Assembly: GCF_033097365.1 (NCBI RefSeq) | Contig: NZ_AP028461.1 | Coordinates: 6,758,001 to 6,822,000, forward strand | Direction: 5' to 3' | Length of the DNA: 64,000 nucleotides | From: Actinoplanes sichuanensis | GTDB taxonomy: Bacteria; Actinomycetota; Actinomycetes; Mycobacteriales; Micromonosporaceae | Shown here: piece after piece, positions 1-8,044 of the stretch | Numbering within the stretch: the first letter of the stretch is position 1 | Layout: each line of letters begins with the position of its first letter | The notes under the pieces: model-generated | What the model was told of the DNA's origin: nothing | The model's database searches: none | The model's input: only the letters and a program-made list of their open reading frames with translations | Position numbers and translations under genes: made by a program

Positions 1-416
1 ACCGCGCCGATCACGGTGGCGAACACCGCCCGCTTGCCGACGAAGTCGAACTTGGCCAGCCCGTAGCCGCCGAGGGTGGCCAGCAGGGTCGCACCGCCGG
101 CCCCGGCCACCACGTACAGCAGGGTGTTGCCCAGCCAGCGGGTGAAGGCCCCGTCCTGGTACGTGAAGGTCTTGCGGATGTTGTCGAACAGGGCGAACTC
201 ACCGTCGTCGAACCAGAGGCCGAACGAGCTGAGCAGGCCCTCCGGCGTCTTCGTCGCGTTGATCACCAGCCAGAGCAACGGGACCAGGCTGTAGATCGCG
301 AAGAGCGAGGTCAGCAGGGTGAGGAGCACGCTGCGCTGCCTGCCGCGGCGGTAGGGCTTCTCCGAGGCGGGCGAGTGGTCCGTCGTACGCCGGTTGGACT
401 GCACCGTCGTAGTCAT
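1..416 (-). CDS. Carbohydrate ABC transporter permease, MalG type (3' end outside window)
   Basis: The first 138 or so residues of an inner-membrane permease that would pair with the upstream MalF-type subunit to move a sugar across the membrane. The start is an ATG whose A is the last base of the upstream stop codon (TGATG), a coupled start. After a basic, Ser/Thr-rich cytoplasmic tail of about 28 residues comes a first membrane segment (about residues 29-52) ending in PLLWLVINATKTPEG, which is typical of MalG-type subunits. A second hydrophobic segment begins near residue 97 (NTLLYVVAGAGGATLLATLG). The conserved EAA loop lies beyond the window edge. The substrate cannot be told from this fragment; the neighbouring LacI regulator and palindromic operators suggest sugar-inducible control. 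Confidence 0.88.
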   Translation of the reverse strand, partial: MTTTVQSNRRTTDHSPASEKPYRRGRQRSVLLTLLTSLFAIYSLVPLLWLVINATKTPEGLLSSFGLWFDDGEFALFDNIRKTFTYQDGAFTRWLGNTLLYVVAGAGGATLLATLGGYGLAKFDFVGKRAVFATVIGA

Positions 417-1282
417 CAGTTCTCCCTGGTGCCGCGCAACTGCACGACGTACGCGACGACCATGGTGATGACACCCATGATGATCGCGACCGTGGCGGCG
501 TAGTTGTACTGCTGCCCGGCGAAGGACAGCGTGTAGGCGTACATGTTGGGGGTGTAGTCGGTGGTCAGCACGTTGCGCGCGAGCGGGCGCATGATGGCCG
601 GCTCGTTGAACAGCTGGAAGCTGCCGATCACCGAGAAGATGGTGGCGATCACCAGCGCACCGCGGATGGCCGGCAGCTTGATCGCCCGGATGATCCGGAA
701 CGCCCCGGCACCGTCGATCTCGGCCGACTCGTACAGCGAGGCCGGCACGACACGCAGCGCCGAGTAGAAGATCAGCATGTTGTAGCCGACGAATTCCCAG
801 GTCACGATGTTGCCGATGGAGGCGAGCGCGAGGTTCGCGGACAGCGGCTCCGGCAGCGTGATGTTCAGCGCGTCGTTGATGTTGCCGACCAGGCCGAACT
901 GGTTGCTGTACATGAAGCCCCACATGAGCGTGGCGACCACGGCGGGCACCGCGTACGGCATGAAGATGGTGACGCGGAAGAAGGCCTTGCCGTGCAGCCG
1001 TCCGCTGTCGATGGCGAGCGCCACCACCAGCGCCAGTCCGAGCATGATCGGGACCTGGACGGCCAGGAAGAGCCCGACCCGGGTCACCCCCTGCCAGAAC
1101 TGCGGGTCACTCAGTGCGTTGGTGTAGTTCTCCAGGCCCACGAAGCTGGTGCCGCCGACCAGGCGGGTACGGAACACGCTGAGGTACACCGAGTAGCCGA
1201 TCGGTGCGAGGAAGACCAGCGCGAACACCGCCATGAACGGACCGATGAACTGCCACCCGATCCATGAACGCCGGGTCACCAA
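416..1282 (-). CDS. Carbohydrate ABC transporter permease, MalF type
   Basis: A 288-residue inner-membrane subunit of a sugar importer. It opens with a short basic tail and a membrane segment (GPFMAVFALVFLAPIGYSVY, about residues 14-33), then an extracytoplasmic stretch containing FVGLENYTNALSDPQFW, which is characteristic of MalF/UgpA-type permeases. The EAA-like cytoplasmic loop is visible as YESAEIDGAGAFRIIRAIKLP, the ATPase contact site. Length is normal for the compact MalF type. The gene is first in an operon running leftward off the window, with the MalG-type partner overlapping by one base. The solute-binding protein is not in view and may lie further left. Two 16-bp palindromes just upstream probably bind the divergent LacI protein. 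Confidence 0.92.
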   Translation of the reverse strand: MVTRRSWIGWQFIGPFMAVFALVFLAPIGYSVYLSVFRTRLVGGTSFVGLENYTNALSDPQFWQGVTRVGLFLAVQVPIMLGLALVVALAIDSGRLHGKAFFRVTIFMPYAVPAVVATLMWGFMYSNQFGLVGNINDALNITLPEPLSANLALASIGNIVTWEFVGYNMLIFYSALRVVPASLYESAEIDGAGAFRIIRAIKLPAIRGALVIATIFSVIGSFQLFNEPAIMRPLARNVLTTDYTPNMYAYTLSFAGQQYNYAATVAIIMGVITMVVAYVVQLRGTREN

Positions 1283-1297
1283 TACCCTCCTCGTGAA

Positions 1298-1313
1298 ATG
1301 TTTACGTGAACAT
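1298..1313. promoter_or_regulatory. LacI-type operator, copy 1 (imperfect palindrome)
   Basis: ATGTTTACGTGAACAT is a near-palindrome just upstream of the MalF-type permease start. It matches the second copy at all but one position, and the two centres are 23 bp apart. LacI-family repressors usually bind palindromes of this size with a central CG, and the gene for one lies next door. Confidence 0.75.
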
Positions 1314-1320
1314 GCTCGTC

Positions 1321-1336
1321 ATGTTTACGTAAACAT
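1321..1336. promoter_or_regulatory. LacI-type operator, copy 2 (perfect palindrome)
   Basis: ATGTTTACGTAAACAT is a perfect 16-bp palindrome between the divergent permease and lacI-family genes. With copy 1 it could allow one dimer per site and control of both transcription units. Confidence 0.8.
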
Positions 1337-1466
1337 GACTGCCGTATAGTGGCATGGGCCACAAATTGAGGTCAAGGTCAAGACCAAGGGAGTAATCGCC
1401 ATCGAACCGCCCCGGCTCCGTGCCGCCTCGGACGTACCCGGCGGCCGACGCAAGCAGCGCGTCTCC

Positions 1467-2453
1467 ATGGCCGACGTGGCCCGCCGCGCCGGTGTCTCCT
1501 CGCAGACCGTCTCGCGCGTCGCCAACGGCGCCACAGGTGTCGTCGAGACCACCCGTGAGCAGGTGCTCGCCGCCATGAGCGAACTCGGCTACCGACCCAA
1601 CAGCGCGGCCCGCTCGCTGCGGTACGGCCGGTTCAACACGATCGGCGTCATCCTGTTCGGGCTGTCCTCGACCGGCAACAGCCGCACCGTCGAGGCGATC
1701 GCCACCCACGCCGCCGCCGAGGGGTACGCGATCACCCTCATCCCGGTCGGCGCCGCCACCCAGGACAACGTCATGGGAGCGTTCACAAGAATGGGTGAGC
1801 TCACCGTCGACGGGGTCATCCTGATCATCGAGGTGCACCTGCTCGACGCGTCGGCCGTCGCCATCCCGCCCGACGTGCACGTGGTCGTCGTCGACTCGGA
1901 TGCCGGAGACCGCTACCCGGTCGTCGACACCGACCAGGCCGACGGCACCGAGCAGGCGGTGCGGCATCTGCTCGCGCTCGGGCACCGTACCGTCCGGCAT
2001 GTCGCGGGCCCGGCCGAATCGTATGCCGCCGAACGCCGCGCCGGCGCCTGGCGCCGCGTCCTCGAGGAAGCCGGCCGCCCGGTCCCCGCCCTCGAACGCG
2101 GCGACTGGTCCGCCGACTCCGGCTACCACGCCGGCCTGCGCCTGGCCGATGACCCGTCCTGCACGGCTATCTTCGCCGCCAACGACCAGATGGCCCTGGG
2201 GGTGCTGCGCGCGCTCCACGAACGCGGGCGCCGTGTGCCGGCCGACGTCAGCGTGGTCGGTTTCGACGACATCGCCGACGCCGGGTCCTACCTGCCGCCG
2301 CTGACCACCGTCCACCAGGACTTCGCGGAGGTGGGGCGGCGCTGCGTACACGCCCTGCTCCGCCAGATCCACAACGAGCCGGCCGACGCGGGCACCGACC
2401 TGGTCGCCACCCGCCTGGTGATCCGCGAAAGCACCGCACCGGCACGCCCATAG
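1467..2453 (+). CDS. LacI-family transcriptional regulator
   Basis: A 328-residue sugar-responsive repressor. The N-terminal helix-turn-helix is [20 protein letters not shown] (residues 2-21), followed by the hinge [14 protein letters not shown] and a periplasmic-binding-protein-like effector domain. That domain contains the usual family landmarks [17 protein letters not shown] and [26 protein letters not shown] near the C-terminus. The ATG chosen gives a standard family N-terminus but has no clear ribosome-binding site, and no better in-frame ATG or GTG was found upstream. It is divergent from the sugar ABC permeases and probably controls them and itself through the two palindromes in the shared promoter region. 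The effector is unknown. Confidence 0.93.
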   Translation: MADVARRAGVSSQTVSRVANGATGVVETTREQVLAAMSELGYRPNSAARSLRYGRFNTIGVILFGLSSTGNSRTVEAIATHAAAEGYAITLIPVGAATQDNVMGAFTRMGELTVDGVILIIEVHLLDASAVAIPPDVHVVVVDSDAGDRYPVVDTDQADGTEQAVRHLLALGHRTVRHVAGPAESYAAERRAGAWRRVLEEAGRPVPALERGDWSADSGYHAGLRLADDPSCTAIFAANDQMALGVLRALHERGRRVPADVSVVGFDDIADAGSYLPPLTTVHQDFAEVGRRCVHALLRQIHNEPADAGTDLVATRLVIRESTAPARP

Positions 2454-2558
2454 CGGCGGACCGGCCCTCGCCGCCGGATCACGGGCCCGGAGCGGGCAGC
2501 GCGGATCGACGAACAGGCGGACCCTGAGGAGAGACCTCCGATACGAAGGGTGCTTGCC

Positions 2559-2933
2559 ATGCCGTCGAAACTCAGCGCCACCGAGCTCATCGAACGCGCT
2601 CACACGGGCGCCTCCACCGCGGGCCGCGTCTTCGGTGAACCCATCGAACGCGACGGGGTCACCGTGATCCCGGTCGCGGTCATCCGCGGAGGAGGCGGAG
2701 GAGGAGCCGGTAGCGCAACCTCGGCCGACGACGACAAGCCCGAGGGCGAGGGTTCCGGCGGCGGTTTCGGCTTCACCGCCCACCCGGCCGGCGTCTACGT
2801 CGTCCGCGACGGCGACGCCCACTGGCGACCGGCCCTGAACGTCGACCGGATCATCGCCGGCGGCCAACTCCTGGCCCTCGCCGCCGTGCTGGTCGCGGGC
2901 AGCGTCCTGCGCCGCCACCGCCGTCGCCGCTGA
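2559..2933 (+). CDS. GerW/YtfJ-family sporulation-type protein
   Basis: A 124-residue protein with the GerW (YtfJ) family signature: RVFGEPIERDGVTVIPVAVI followed by a glycine run, a Gly-rich linker, and GFTAHPAGVYVVRDGDAHW. A hydrophobic C-terminal segment (GGQLLALAAVLVAGSVL) ends in a polybasic tail, so it is probably membrane-anchored. Family members accompany sporulation in Firmicutes and are common but uncharacterised in actinobacteria. I chose the ATG with GAAGGG about eight bases upstream over a GTG nine bases earlier. It stands alone between the lacI-type gene and a convergent PilZ gene. Confidence 0.8.
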   Translation: MPSKLSATELIERAHTGASTAGRVFGEPIERDGVTVIPVAVIRGGGGGGAGSATSADDDKPEGEGSGGGFGFTAHPAGVYVVRDGDAHWRPALNVDRIIAGGQLLALAAVLVAGSVLRRHRRRR

Positions 2934-2978
2934 CCGTTCCGAGGCCGGGGCGGCGGTTCCACCCGGAAACGCCGGAGT

Positions 2979-3002
2979 GTCCGGGCCTGGTCAGGCCCGG
3001 AC
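2979..3002. terminator. Bidirectional hairpin between convergent genes
   Basis: GTCCGGGCCT, loop GGTC, AGGCCCGGAC: a perfect 10-bp stem in the gap between the GerW-like gene and the convergent PilZ gene. There is no T-run, as is common in high-GC actinobacteria. Confidence 0.7.
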
Positions 3003-3020
3003 TCGGCTGGTGGTGGGGCT

Positions 3021-3710
3021 TCAGTTGGTCCGCTTGTTGCGGCGACGCTCGCCGATCTCCCAGGCCAGGATGTACTGGCGGATGGTCCGGGCCAGCTCCT
3101 CCTTCGTGTCGAAGGTGAGGATCAGGTGCTGGCCGGGGTCGCCGTGCGGGGCCTCGCGGACGTTGTGGACGAGACCGCTCAGCTTGGCCTCGGCGGTACC
3201 CAGCCAGACCGTCGCCTCGACGCGGTCGCCCTGGGTGAGGGAGGTGGCCTCGTCGATCCAGCAGCGCAGGCCGCCTTCGCTGATGTCGAGCAGGACACCT
3301 TCGGCCGGCTGGCCGCTGACCTCGGCTTCGAGGCGGACGACCGCTCCAGCGCCGCCGCGGACGAACTCCCGGCGGTTGTCGTGGCGGGCCGCGCCGGACG
3401 GCGTGAGGATCCAGCGCAGCGGGGCGCTGCCGGAGACCACGACGAGACGGCAGGGCAGGACCACACGGGTACGCGGCGGGGCCCAGAAGATCTCGAACTC
3501 CTGGCCGGGTTCGAACATCGCGAGGCCGGTGGTCTCCAGGGGCGCGGCGACGCTGAACGTGTCGCCGTCGATGGCCTCCAGCTTCGAGCGGAGGTTCACG
3601 CCGTCGCCGAGGACCAGGAAGATCGGGTCGCCGATGGCCGGGAGCTCGACGTCGGCCAATCCTCCAGCGCCTGGAACCGACATCACTCCAGCTGCACCGT
3701 TGCTCATCAT
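3021..3710 (-). CDS. PilZ-domain protein (probable cyclic di-GMP effector)
   Basis: A 229-residue cytoplasmic protein in two parts. The N-terminal YcgR-like region (about residues 24-115) is followed by a PilZ domain with the two c-di-GMP binding elements: the arginine motif NRREFVR (around residue 117) and the downstream DISEGGLRCWID element (around residues 142-153). PilZ proteins sense cyclic di-GMP and alter motility, surface polymers or enzyme activity; the output here cannot be read. The annotated ATG is followed by a second ATG, and either may be used. The gene is monocistronic, convergent with the GerW-like gene and followed upstream by the haloperoxidase gene on the same strand after a gap of about 130 bp. 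Confidence 0.88.
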   Translation of the reverse strand: MMSNGAAGVMSVPGAGGLADVELPAIGDPIFLVLGDGVNLRSKLEAIDGDTFSVAAPLETTGLAMFEPGQEFEIFWAPPRTRVVLPCRLVVVSGSAPLRWILTPSGAARHDNRREFVRGGAGAVVRLEAEVSGQPAEGVLLDISEGGLRCWIDEATSLTQGDRVEATVWLGTAEAKLSGLVHNVREAPHGDPGQHLILTFDTKEELARTIRQYILAWEIGERRRNKRTN

Positions 3711-3842
3711 TCACCTCTCCGGGATACCCGTTCACGGCTGGTCGGGGTCGGCCCTTCTGATCGGCAGCCGGAGCCCGTACGTGAACATCCCGGGGTATCC
3801 GGGACGGCCGCCGGAGCGTGACGGCCGTCCCGGGTCGGCCCG

Positions 3843-5351
3843 TCAGGGCCAGGGGTAGTAGACGAGTCGCCAGGTGGTGCCCTCGGCCCGGCAGTAGTAG
3901 CCGCTGTAGATCTTGTTGCCGTAGACCGCGTCGTCGCCGGTCTCCTCGCACACCTGCGCGGTGGCGTAGGTGCCGCCGCCGATCACCTTCTGGAACAGCT
4001 TGTCGGACACGTAGTTGCCGACCTTCGCGCCGGCGGTGTTGCCCTGCGTCCCGTCCCAGCTGTAGTGCACGCCCAGGTAGACACGGCTGCGGGCGTCCTC
4101 CAGCGCGGCCGCGCTGAAGCTGGAGAACGTGCGCGTCACACCGACCGCGTGCGGGTCGTCCGTACCGCCGGTGAAGGTGACGTTGTCGGTCCCGAAGTAA
4201 CGCTCCATGGTCTTGGCCCAGGCCCCGCCGAAGGTGGCATGCCCGGAGATCCAGGCCGGGAAGGCGGGGCTGAAGTTGACCCCGTTCCGGTCGGCCGACA
4301 GCGGCTTCCAGGCGGTGTCGGCGGTGGTGGCCGCGTTGTTGTCGGTGCCCGCCAGCTGGATCGCCGATTCCGGCCGCCACAGGTCGATCGCGGTCAGGTA
4401 CTTGGCGTCCCAGGCGACCACCGCGGCGTCCGCCATCGCGGCGCTGACCAGGGCGAAGAGCCGCAGGTTTGCCATCTGGTCGAGGCCCCGGTTCGCCGAC
4501 ACGGTCTGGGTGTGTGCGTAGTGCTGTCCTGGCGGCTTGTACGTGCCGTCCAGGTCGTTGGCCCAGTACCAGGCGATCTGTGTCTGATCGGCGGAACGTG
4601 TCGACCCGGTCGCCCGGCCGAGGCTCTTCACCTCGTTGACCTGGGTGGCGTACGCCGAACTGGCCAGCAGCGACGACATGGTCGAGTAGCCGCCGGGCAG
4701 GGCCGGGCGGAGGTTGTTCAGCTTGTACGACTCACCGAACCGGGAGAACGGCACGACCTGCCCCCAGCCGGGGGTGACGGCGTTGCCGGATCCGGTCGGC
4801 CGCCAGTATCCGGGCTCGTTGACCGTCGTGTACGTCGTGTTGAGCCCGGACCGGTCGGAGTTCGGGCTCCGGTTGGCGAGCATGTTCTGCCCGGCGGTGA
4901 CACCGACGCTGCGGCCCTGCTGCTGGGAGGCGTCCACCGTGATGCCATCCTGGGCCGCGGTCAGGTCGCCGCTGAACCCGACATTCGGGTAGAGACTGGT
5001 CAGGACGGTGTGCGCTGCGTAGTCGATGGCCGTCTCGACATCCGGGTTCGCCCAGTTCGTGATCGGGTTCGAGCCGGTGTAGTCGATGGCCAGGCAGTTG
5101 AAGTCGTCGTACGTACCCGTTTTGTAGCAGTTGATGGTGTTGACCGCGTTGAACATCGCGTTGTGCATCATCGCCCCGGAACGCGCCAGTGGTCCGGGCG
5201 CGCCACCAACCGTCCGGTACGTCTTGAGCAGCACGTTGTTCCAGAAGATGACGTGGTCGCCGATCGGCGCCGCCTGGGCCGGCGTGGCCGTGACCGGCAC
5301 CAGCGCGATGGCGAGCATCCCGAAGAGTGCTCCTCTGAGCATTTTCCGCAT
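3843..5351 (-). CDS. Secreted vanadium-dependent haloperoxidase / PAP2-superfamily protein
   Basis: A 502-residue exported protein. The start MRKMLRGALFGMLAI gives a clean signal peptide cut near residue 27 after ATPAQA. The C-terminal half carries the three vanadate/phosphate-binding motifs of the superfamily in order: K-x6-RP as KYLTAIDLWRPESAI, SGH as AFPAWISGHATFGGAWAK, and SR-x5-H-x3-D as SRVYLGVHYSWDG. These bind vanadate in haloperoxidases and phosphate in acid phosphatases. Length and architecture fit actinobacterial vanadium haloperoxidases better than simple PAP2 phosphatases, but halide oxidation cannot be proved from sequence. The reading frame extends 25 codons further upstream, which I rejected because that would bury the signal peptide. 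Confidence 0.85.
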   Translation of the reverse strand: MRKMLRGALFGMLAIALVPVTATPAQAAPIGDHVIFWNNVLLKTYRTVGGAPGPLARSGAMMHNAMFNAVNTINCYKTGTYDDFNCLAIDYTGSNPITNWANPDVETAIDYAAHTVLTSLYPNVGFSGDLTAAQDGITVDASQQQGRSVGVTAGQNMLANRSPNSDRSGLNTTYTTVNEPGYWRPTGSGNAVTPGWGQVVPFSRFGESYKLNNLRPALPGGYSTMSSLLASSAYATQVNEVKSLGRATGSTRSADQTQIAWYWANDLDGTYKPPGQHYAHTQTVSANRGLDQMANLRLFALVSAAMADAAVVAWDAKYLTAIDLWRPESAIQLAGTDNNAATTADTAWKPLSADRNGVNFSPAFPAWISGHATFGGAWAKTMERYFGTDNVTFTGGTDDPHAVGVTRTFSSFSAAALEDARSRVYLGVHYSWDGTQGNTAGAKVGNYVSDKLFQKVIGGGTYATAQVCEETGDDAVYGNKIYSGYYCRAEGTTWRLVYYPWP

Positions 5352-5521
5352 GAAAACCCCCGTTGACAAAGCAGATGCGGGGGATCCTTCAGTCCACATG
5401 AGACGTCTGGGTAACCGTTCGGTCACAATCAGACATGTAGATGTTTAAGATCAACAAAGATCCGGCGAAAAATTTCTGCCGACCGACTGCACAACTCGGG
5501 TCCGGGATGCGTCGATGAGGT

Positions 5522-6040
5522 GTGACCTTCGAGCAATTCGCGTTGGCCCGGCTGCCCAGCCTGCTCAGATACGCGGTCGTCCTCACCGGCGACCGTGACC
5601 TGGCGCAGGATGTCGTGCAGGAGGTGCTGGCGCGTGCCCAGGTCCGCTGGAAACGCATCAGCGACGCCGACTCACCCGAGGCGTACGTGCGACGCATGGT
5701 GCTCAACGAGTACCTGTCGTGGCGGCGCAGCTGGGCGGTGCGTCACATCCACGCGGCCGGGGAACGGTTGATCGAACTCGACGACGCTCGCGGCGGGGTC
5801 CGCGACCACGCGGACGGTGTGGTCGAGGCCGACGCGCTCTGGCACCGGCTTGCCGCCCTCGGGCGCAAGCAGCGGGCGGTGCTGGTGTTGCGCTACTACG
5901 AGCAGCTGGACGACGACGCGATCGCCGACCTGCTGGGATGCGCGCCCGCCACGGTGCGCAGCCACGCGTCGAGGGCACTGCAGATCCTCCGGCTCGATCA
6001 GCAGTCGGAGCTACGAGTCCACGCCGAGGAGAGGTCGTGA
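5522..6040 (+). CDS. SigE-family (ECF-like) RNA polymerase sigma factor
   Basis: A 172-residue sigma factor. Region 2 includes LLRYAVVLTGDRDLAQDVVQEVLARAQVRW (residues 14-43), with SPEAYVRRMVLNEYLSWRR as the DNA-melting part. Region 4 includes RYYEQLDDDAIADLLGCAPATVRSHASRAL, a helix-turn-helix for -35 recognition. Proteins of this kind direct RNA polymerase to small stress or development regulons in actinobacteria. The GTG start follows a GATGAGG ribosome-binding site almost directly. Its stop overlaps the GTG of the next gene by four bases, so it is probably co-translated with the repeat-containing membrane protein that follows, the place where anti-sigma factors usually sit. Confidence 0.9.
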   Translation: MTFEQFALARLPSLLRYAVVLTGDRDLAQDVVQEVLARAQVRWKRISDADSPEAYVRRMVLNEYLSWRRSWAVRHIHAAGERLIELDDARGGVRDHADGVVEADALWHRLAALGRKQRAVLVLRYYEQLDDDAIADLLGCAPATVRSHASRALQILRLDQQSELRVHAEERS

Positions 6041-6879
6041 ACGAGCACGGAGACCGGCTGCGCGAAGCCTTCACCAAGCACGAGACCGAGACGCCGGACC
6101 CCGCAGCGGTTTACGCCCGCGTCGAGGAGCTGGCGAAGAGATACAAGTGGCGCCGGTTCGGTGTGCAGGCCGCGGGCGGGGTGGCGCTGAGCGCCGGCCT
6201 GATCGCGGGCATCACTCAGCTGCCGGCGATCCTTCCCGCCGCCCCGTCCGCGAACACCGCGCCCGCCTTCGAGGTGGCCGCCCCGGTCGCGTCCCTCGAC
6301 CCGGCTGCGAACCTCACCGAGGACGAGGTCAAGGCCGGTATCGCCGCGTACTTCGAGGCCGGTTTCGGCTACGACAACGCGGTCGAGCTGGCCAAGCTGT
6401 GGAACCTGGCGTCCGACCAGATCGGCCAGGTCAAGGCGGTCGCCGGGCAGAAGCTGCTGGCCGGGGAGACTCTGCCGGTCACGGCCAAGCCCAACGAGGA
6501 CGGCCCGGTCACCGAGGAGCCGCCGGCCGACCCGCTACGGGACAAGCAGGTGGAGGAGTTCTTCCTGCAGGGCTACGACTGGGACGACGCGGCCATCCTG
6601 GCCGAGCTGTGGAACCTCACCGAGCCGGGTGACGCCAAGGCCGAGGCCGGCAAGCGCCTGCTCGCCGGTGAGACGCTGCCGGGCGGGGTCAAGCCCGATC
6701 CGCAGCAGGTCGAGGACGGCAAGAAGGCCCGCCTGGCGAACATCTTCTGGGACGCCGGCTACGACGGTGAGGACGCCGCGAAGCTGGCCAAGCTCTGGAA
6801 GATGGACGACACGTACGAGGTCAAGGTCGAGGCCGGGCGCCGGATCCAGGCCGGCGAGACGCTGCCGATCAAGCCGTGA
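6037..6879 (+). CDS. Single-pass membrane protein with three internal repeats, possible anti-sigma factor
   Basis: A 280-residue protein. About 38 charged cytoplasmic residues precede a membrane segment (residues 42-66), then an exported part made of three copies of a roughly 43-residue unit at residues 104-147, 174-215 and 236-277. Each unit reads approximately GYD-x2-DAx2LAxLWNL, a variable link, K-x-EAGxxLLAGETLP. No zinc-binding ZAS motif is visible. Position directly after and overlapping a sigma gene suggests a sensor or anti-sigma role, but this is inference. The GTG start overlaps the sigma stop (GTGA), and its own stop overlaps the next GTG in the same way. I do not recognise the repeat as a named domain. 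Confidence 0.8.
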   Translation: MNEHGDRLREAFTKHETETPDPAAVYARVEELAKRYKWRRFGVQAAGGVALSAGLIAGITQLPAILPAAPSANTAPAFEVAAPVASLDPAANLTEDEVKAGIAAYFEAGFGYDNAVELAKLWNLASDQIGQVKAVAGQKLLAGETLPVTAKPNEDGPVTEEPPADPLRDKQVEEFFLQGYDWDDAAILAELWNLTEPGDAKAEAGKRLLAGETLPGGVKPDPQQVEDGKKARLANIFWDAGYDGEDAAKLAKLWKMDDTYEVKVEAGRRIQAGETLPIKP

Positions 6880-7949
6880 CCCCGGGTCTGCGCCGGCGCA
6901 TCGGCTTCGAGATCGAGCTGATGGCCCCTCCGGGGGTCAGCCGGCGCACCCTGGCCATGGATCTGGCCGGACGCTGTGGGGGCAGCGTCCGGCCGGTATG
7001 GCACCACGACAGCGAACCGTCCCTGGTTCCCGGCCTGGGACGGTTCCTGCACCTCACGCAGGGTTTCGAGGTGCGGCGACCGAGCGGTGAACCGCTCTGC
7101 ACGCTGGTCGACGACGTCACCCTGCTGCACGGCCTCGACCCACGGTCGCCGGCCATCCCCGGCTGGCATCGGGTCCTCACCGACGACACCCGGCTGTTGC
7201 GTCTGCTCGCGTTGCACTGCGATCCGGGCGCCCACCTGCCGGAGGTGCTGCAACCGGCGGCCCGTCTCTGGGGCACCGACGTCCAGCAGCATGACCGGAT
7301 CTTCCGGCTCGACGACCCGTCCGGCGCGACGGTGGCCCTGGCCTCCCCGGCCGGTGGCGAACGCGAACGGCCCTGCGAGATCGTCACCCCGCCGATCGCC
7401 GAGGATCATCACGCCGCTCTGGCCGAGCTGCTGGTCCCGGCCCGCGAGTTGGGTTTCACCATCCCTCGCGAGGCGGCGGTGCACCTGCACGTCGACGGCG
7501 CCCCGTTCCGGTCGCCGGACGCGCTGGCCAACGTGGTGCGCCTGTTCGCCCACTATCGCGACGCGCTCCGGGAGCTGCTGGCCACGAATCCGGCCTGCCG
7601 CCGCCTGGCCCCGCTCCCAGCCGAACTGGTCACCGCGGTCGAGGGCAAGCCGACAACCGACGAACTCCGCAAGGCGGCCACCGAGGGCGGCCTCACGAAG
7701 TTCTTCGACGTGAACCTCACGCAGGTCCTGACCGACACCCCGATCCGGGACACGGTCGAGATCCGCATCCTCCCCGGCGCCATCGACGCCGGGGAGATCA
7801 TCAACCGCGCCGCGCTGGTCGACCTCCTGCTGGCCCGCTGCGCCGACCCGGTCACGATCGCGCCGCCGTCCCACCCCGGATCCGCGGTGGAGACCTTGCT
7901 GGAACTGGCCGCCGAGAGCCTTCAAAATCTTGAGGGGTACGGCCAGTAG
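6876..7949 (+). CDS. Putative amidoligase (Amidoligase_2-like)
   Basis: A 357-residue cytoplasmic protein resembling predicted amidoligases of the glutamine-synthetase-like fold, which are thought to join amino groups to carboxylates using ATP. Landmarks are the N-terminal RRIGFEIELMAPPGVSR, ERPCEIVTPPI (about residues 166-176), VHLHVDGAPF, and DVNLTQVLTDTPIRDTVEIR near residues 275-298; the acidic residues in FEIEL, CEIVTPP and VEIR are the probable metal/ATP ligands. The GTG start lies inside the previous stop codon, making a three-gene coupled unit with a sigma factor and a repeat-bearing membrane protein. The substrate is unknown; cell-envelope or peptide modification is possible given the neighbours. 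Confidence 0.72.
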   Translation: MTPGLRRRIGFEIELMAPPGVSRRTLAMDLAGRCGGSVRPVWHHDSEPSLVPGLGRFLHLTQGFEVRRPSGEPLCTLVDDVTLLHGLDPRSPAIPGWHRVLTDDTRLLRLLALHCDPGAHLPEVLQPAARLWGTDVQQHDRIFRLDDPSGATVALASPAGGERERPCEIVTPPIAEDHHAALAELLVPARELGFTIPREAAVHLHVDGAPFRSPDALANVVRLFAHYRDALRELLATNPACRRLAPLPAELVTAVEGKPTTDELRKAATEGGLTKFFDVNLTQVLTDTPIRDTVEIRILPGAIDAGEIINRAALVDLLLARCADPVTIAPPSHPGSAVETLLELAAESLQNLEGYGQ

Positions 7950-8044
7950 GAGCACCGTTCCCTACACCGCGAGCCAGGCGGCCCGGCACCGCCCGGCCGC
8001 GACCGCCGGGCTGTTGCCCACCGCACCGGCCCGCCCGGCCGTGG

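Noticed and set aside
3843..5426. Longer N-terminus of the haloperoxidase
   Set aside because: An extra 25 residues would precede the signal peptide, which should be at the very N-terminus.
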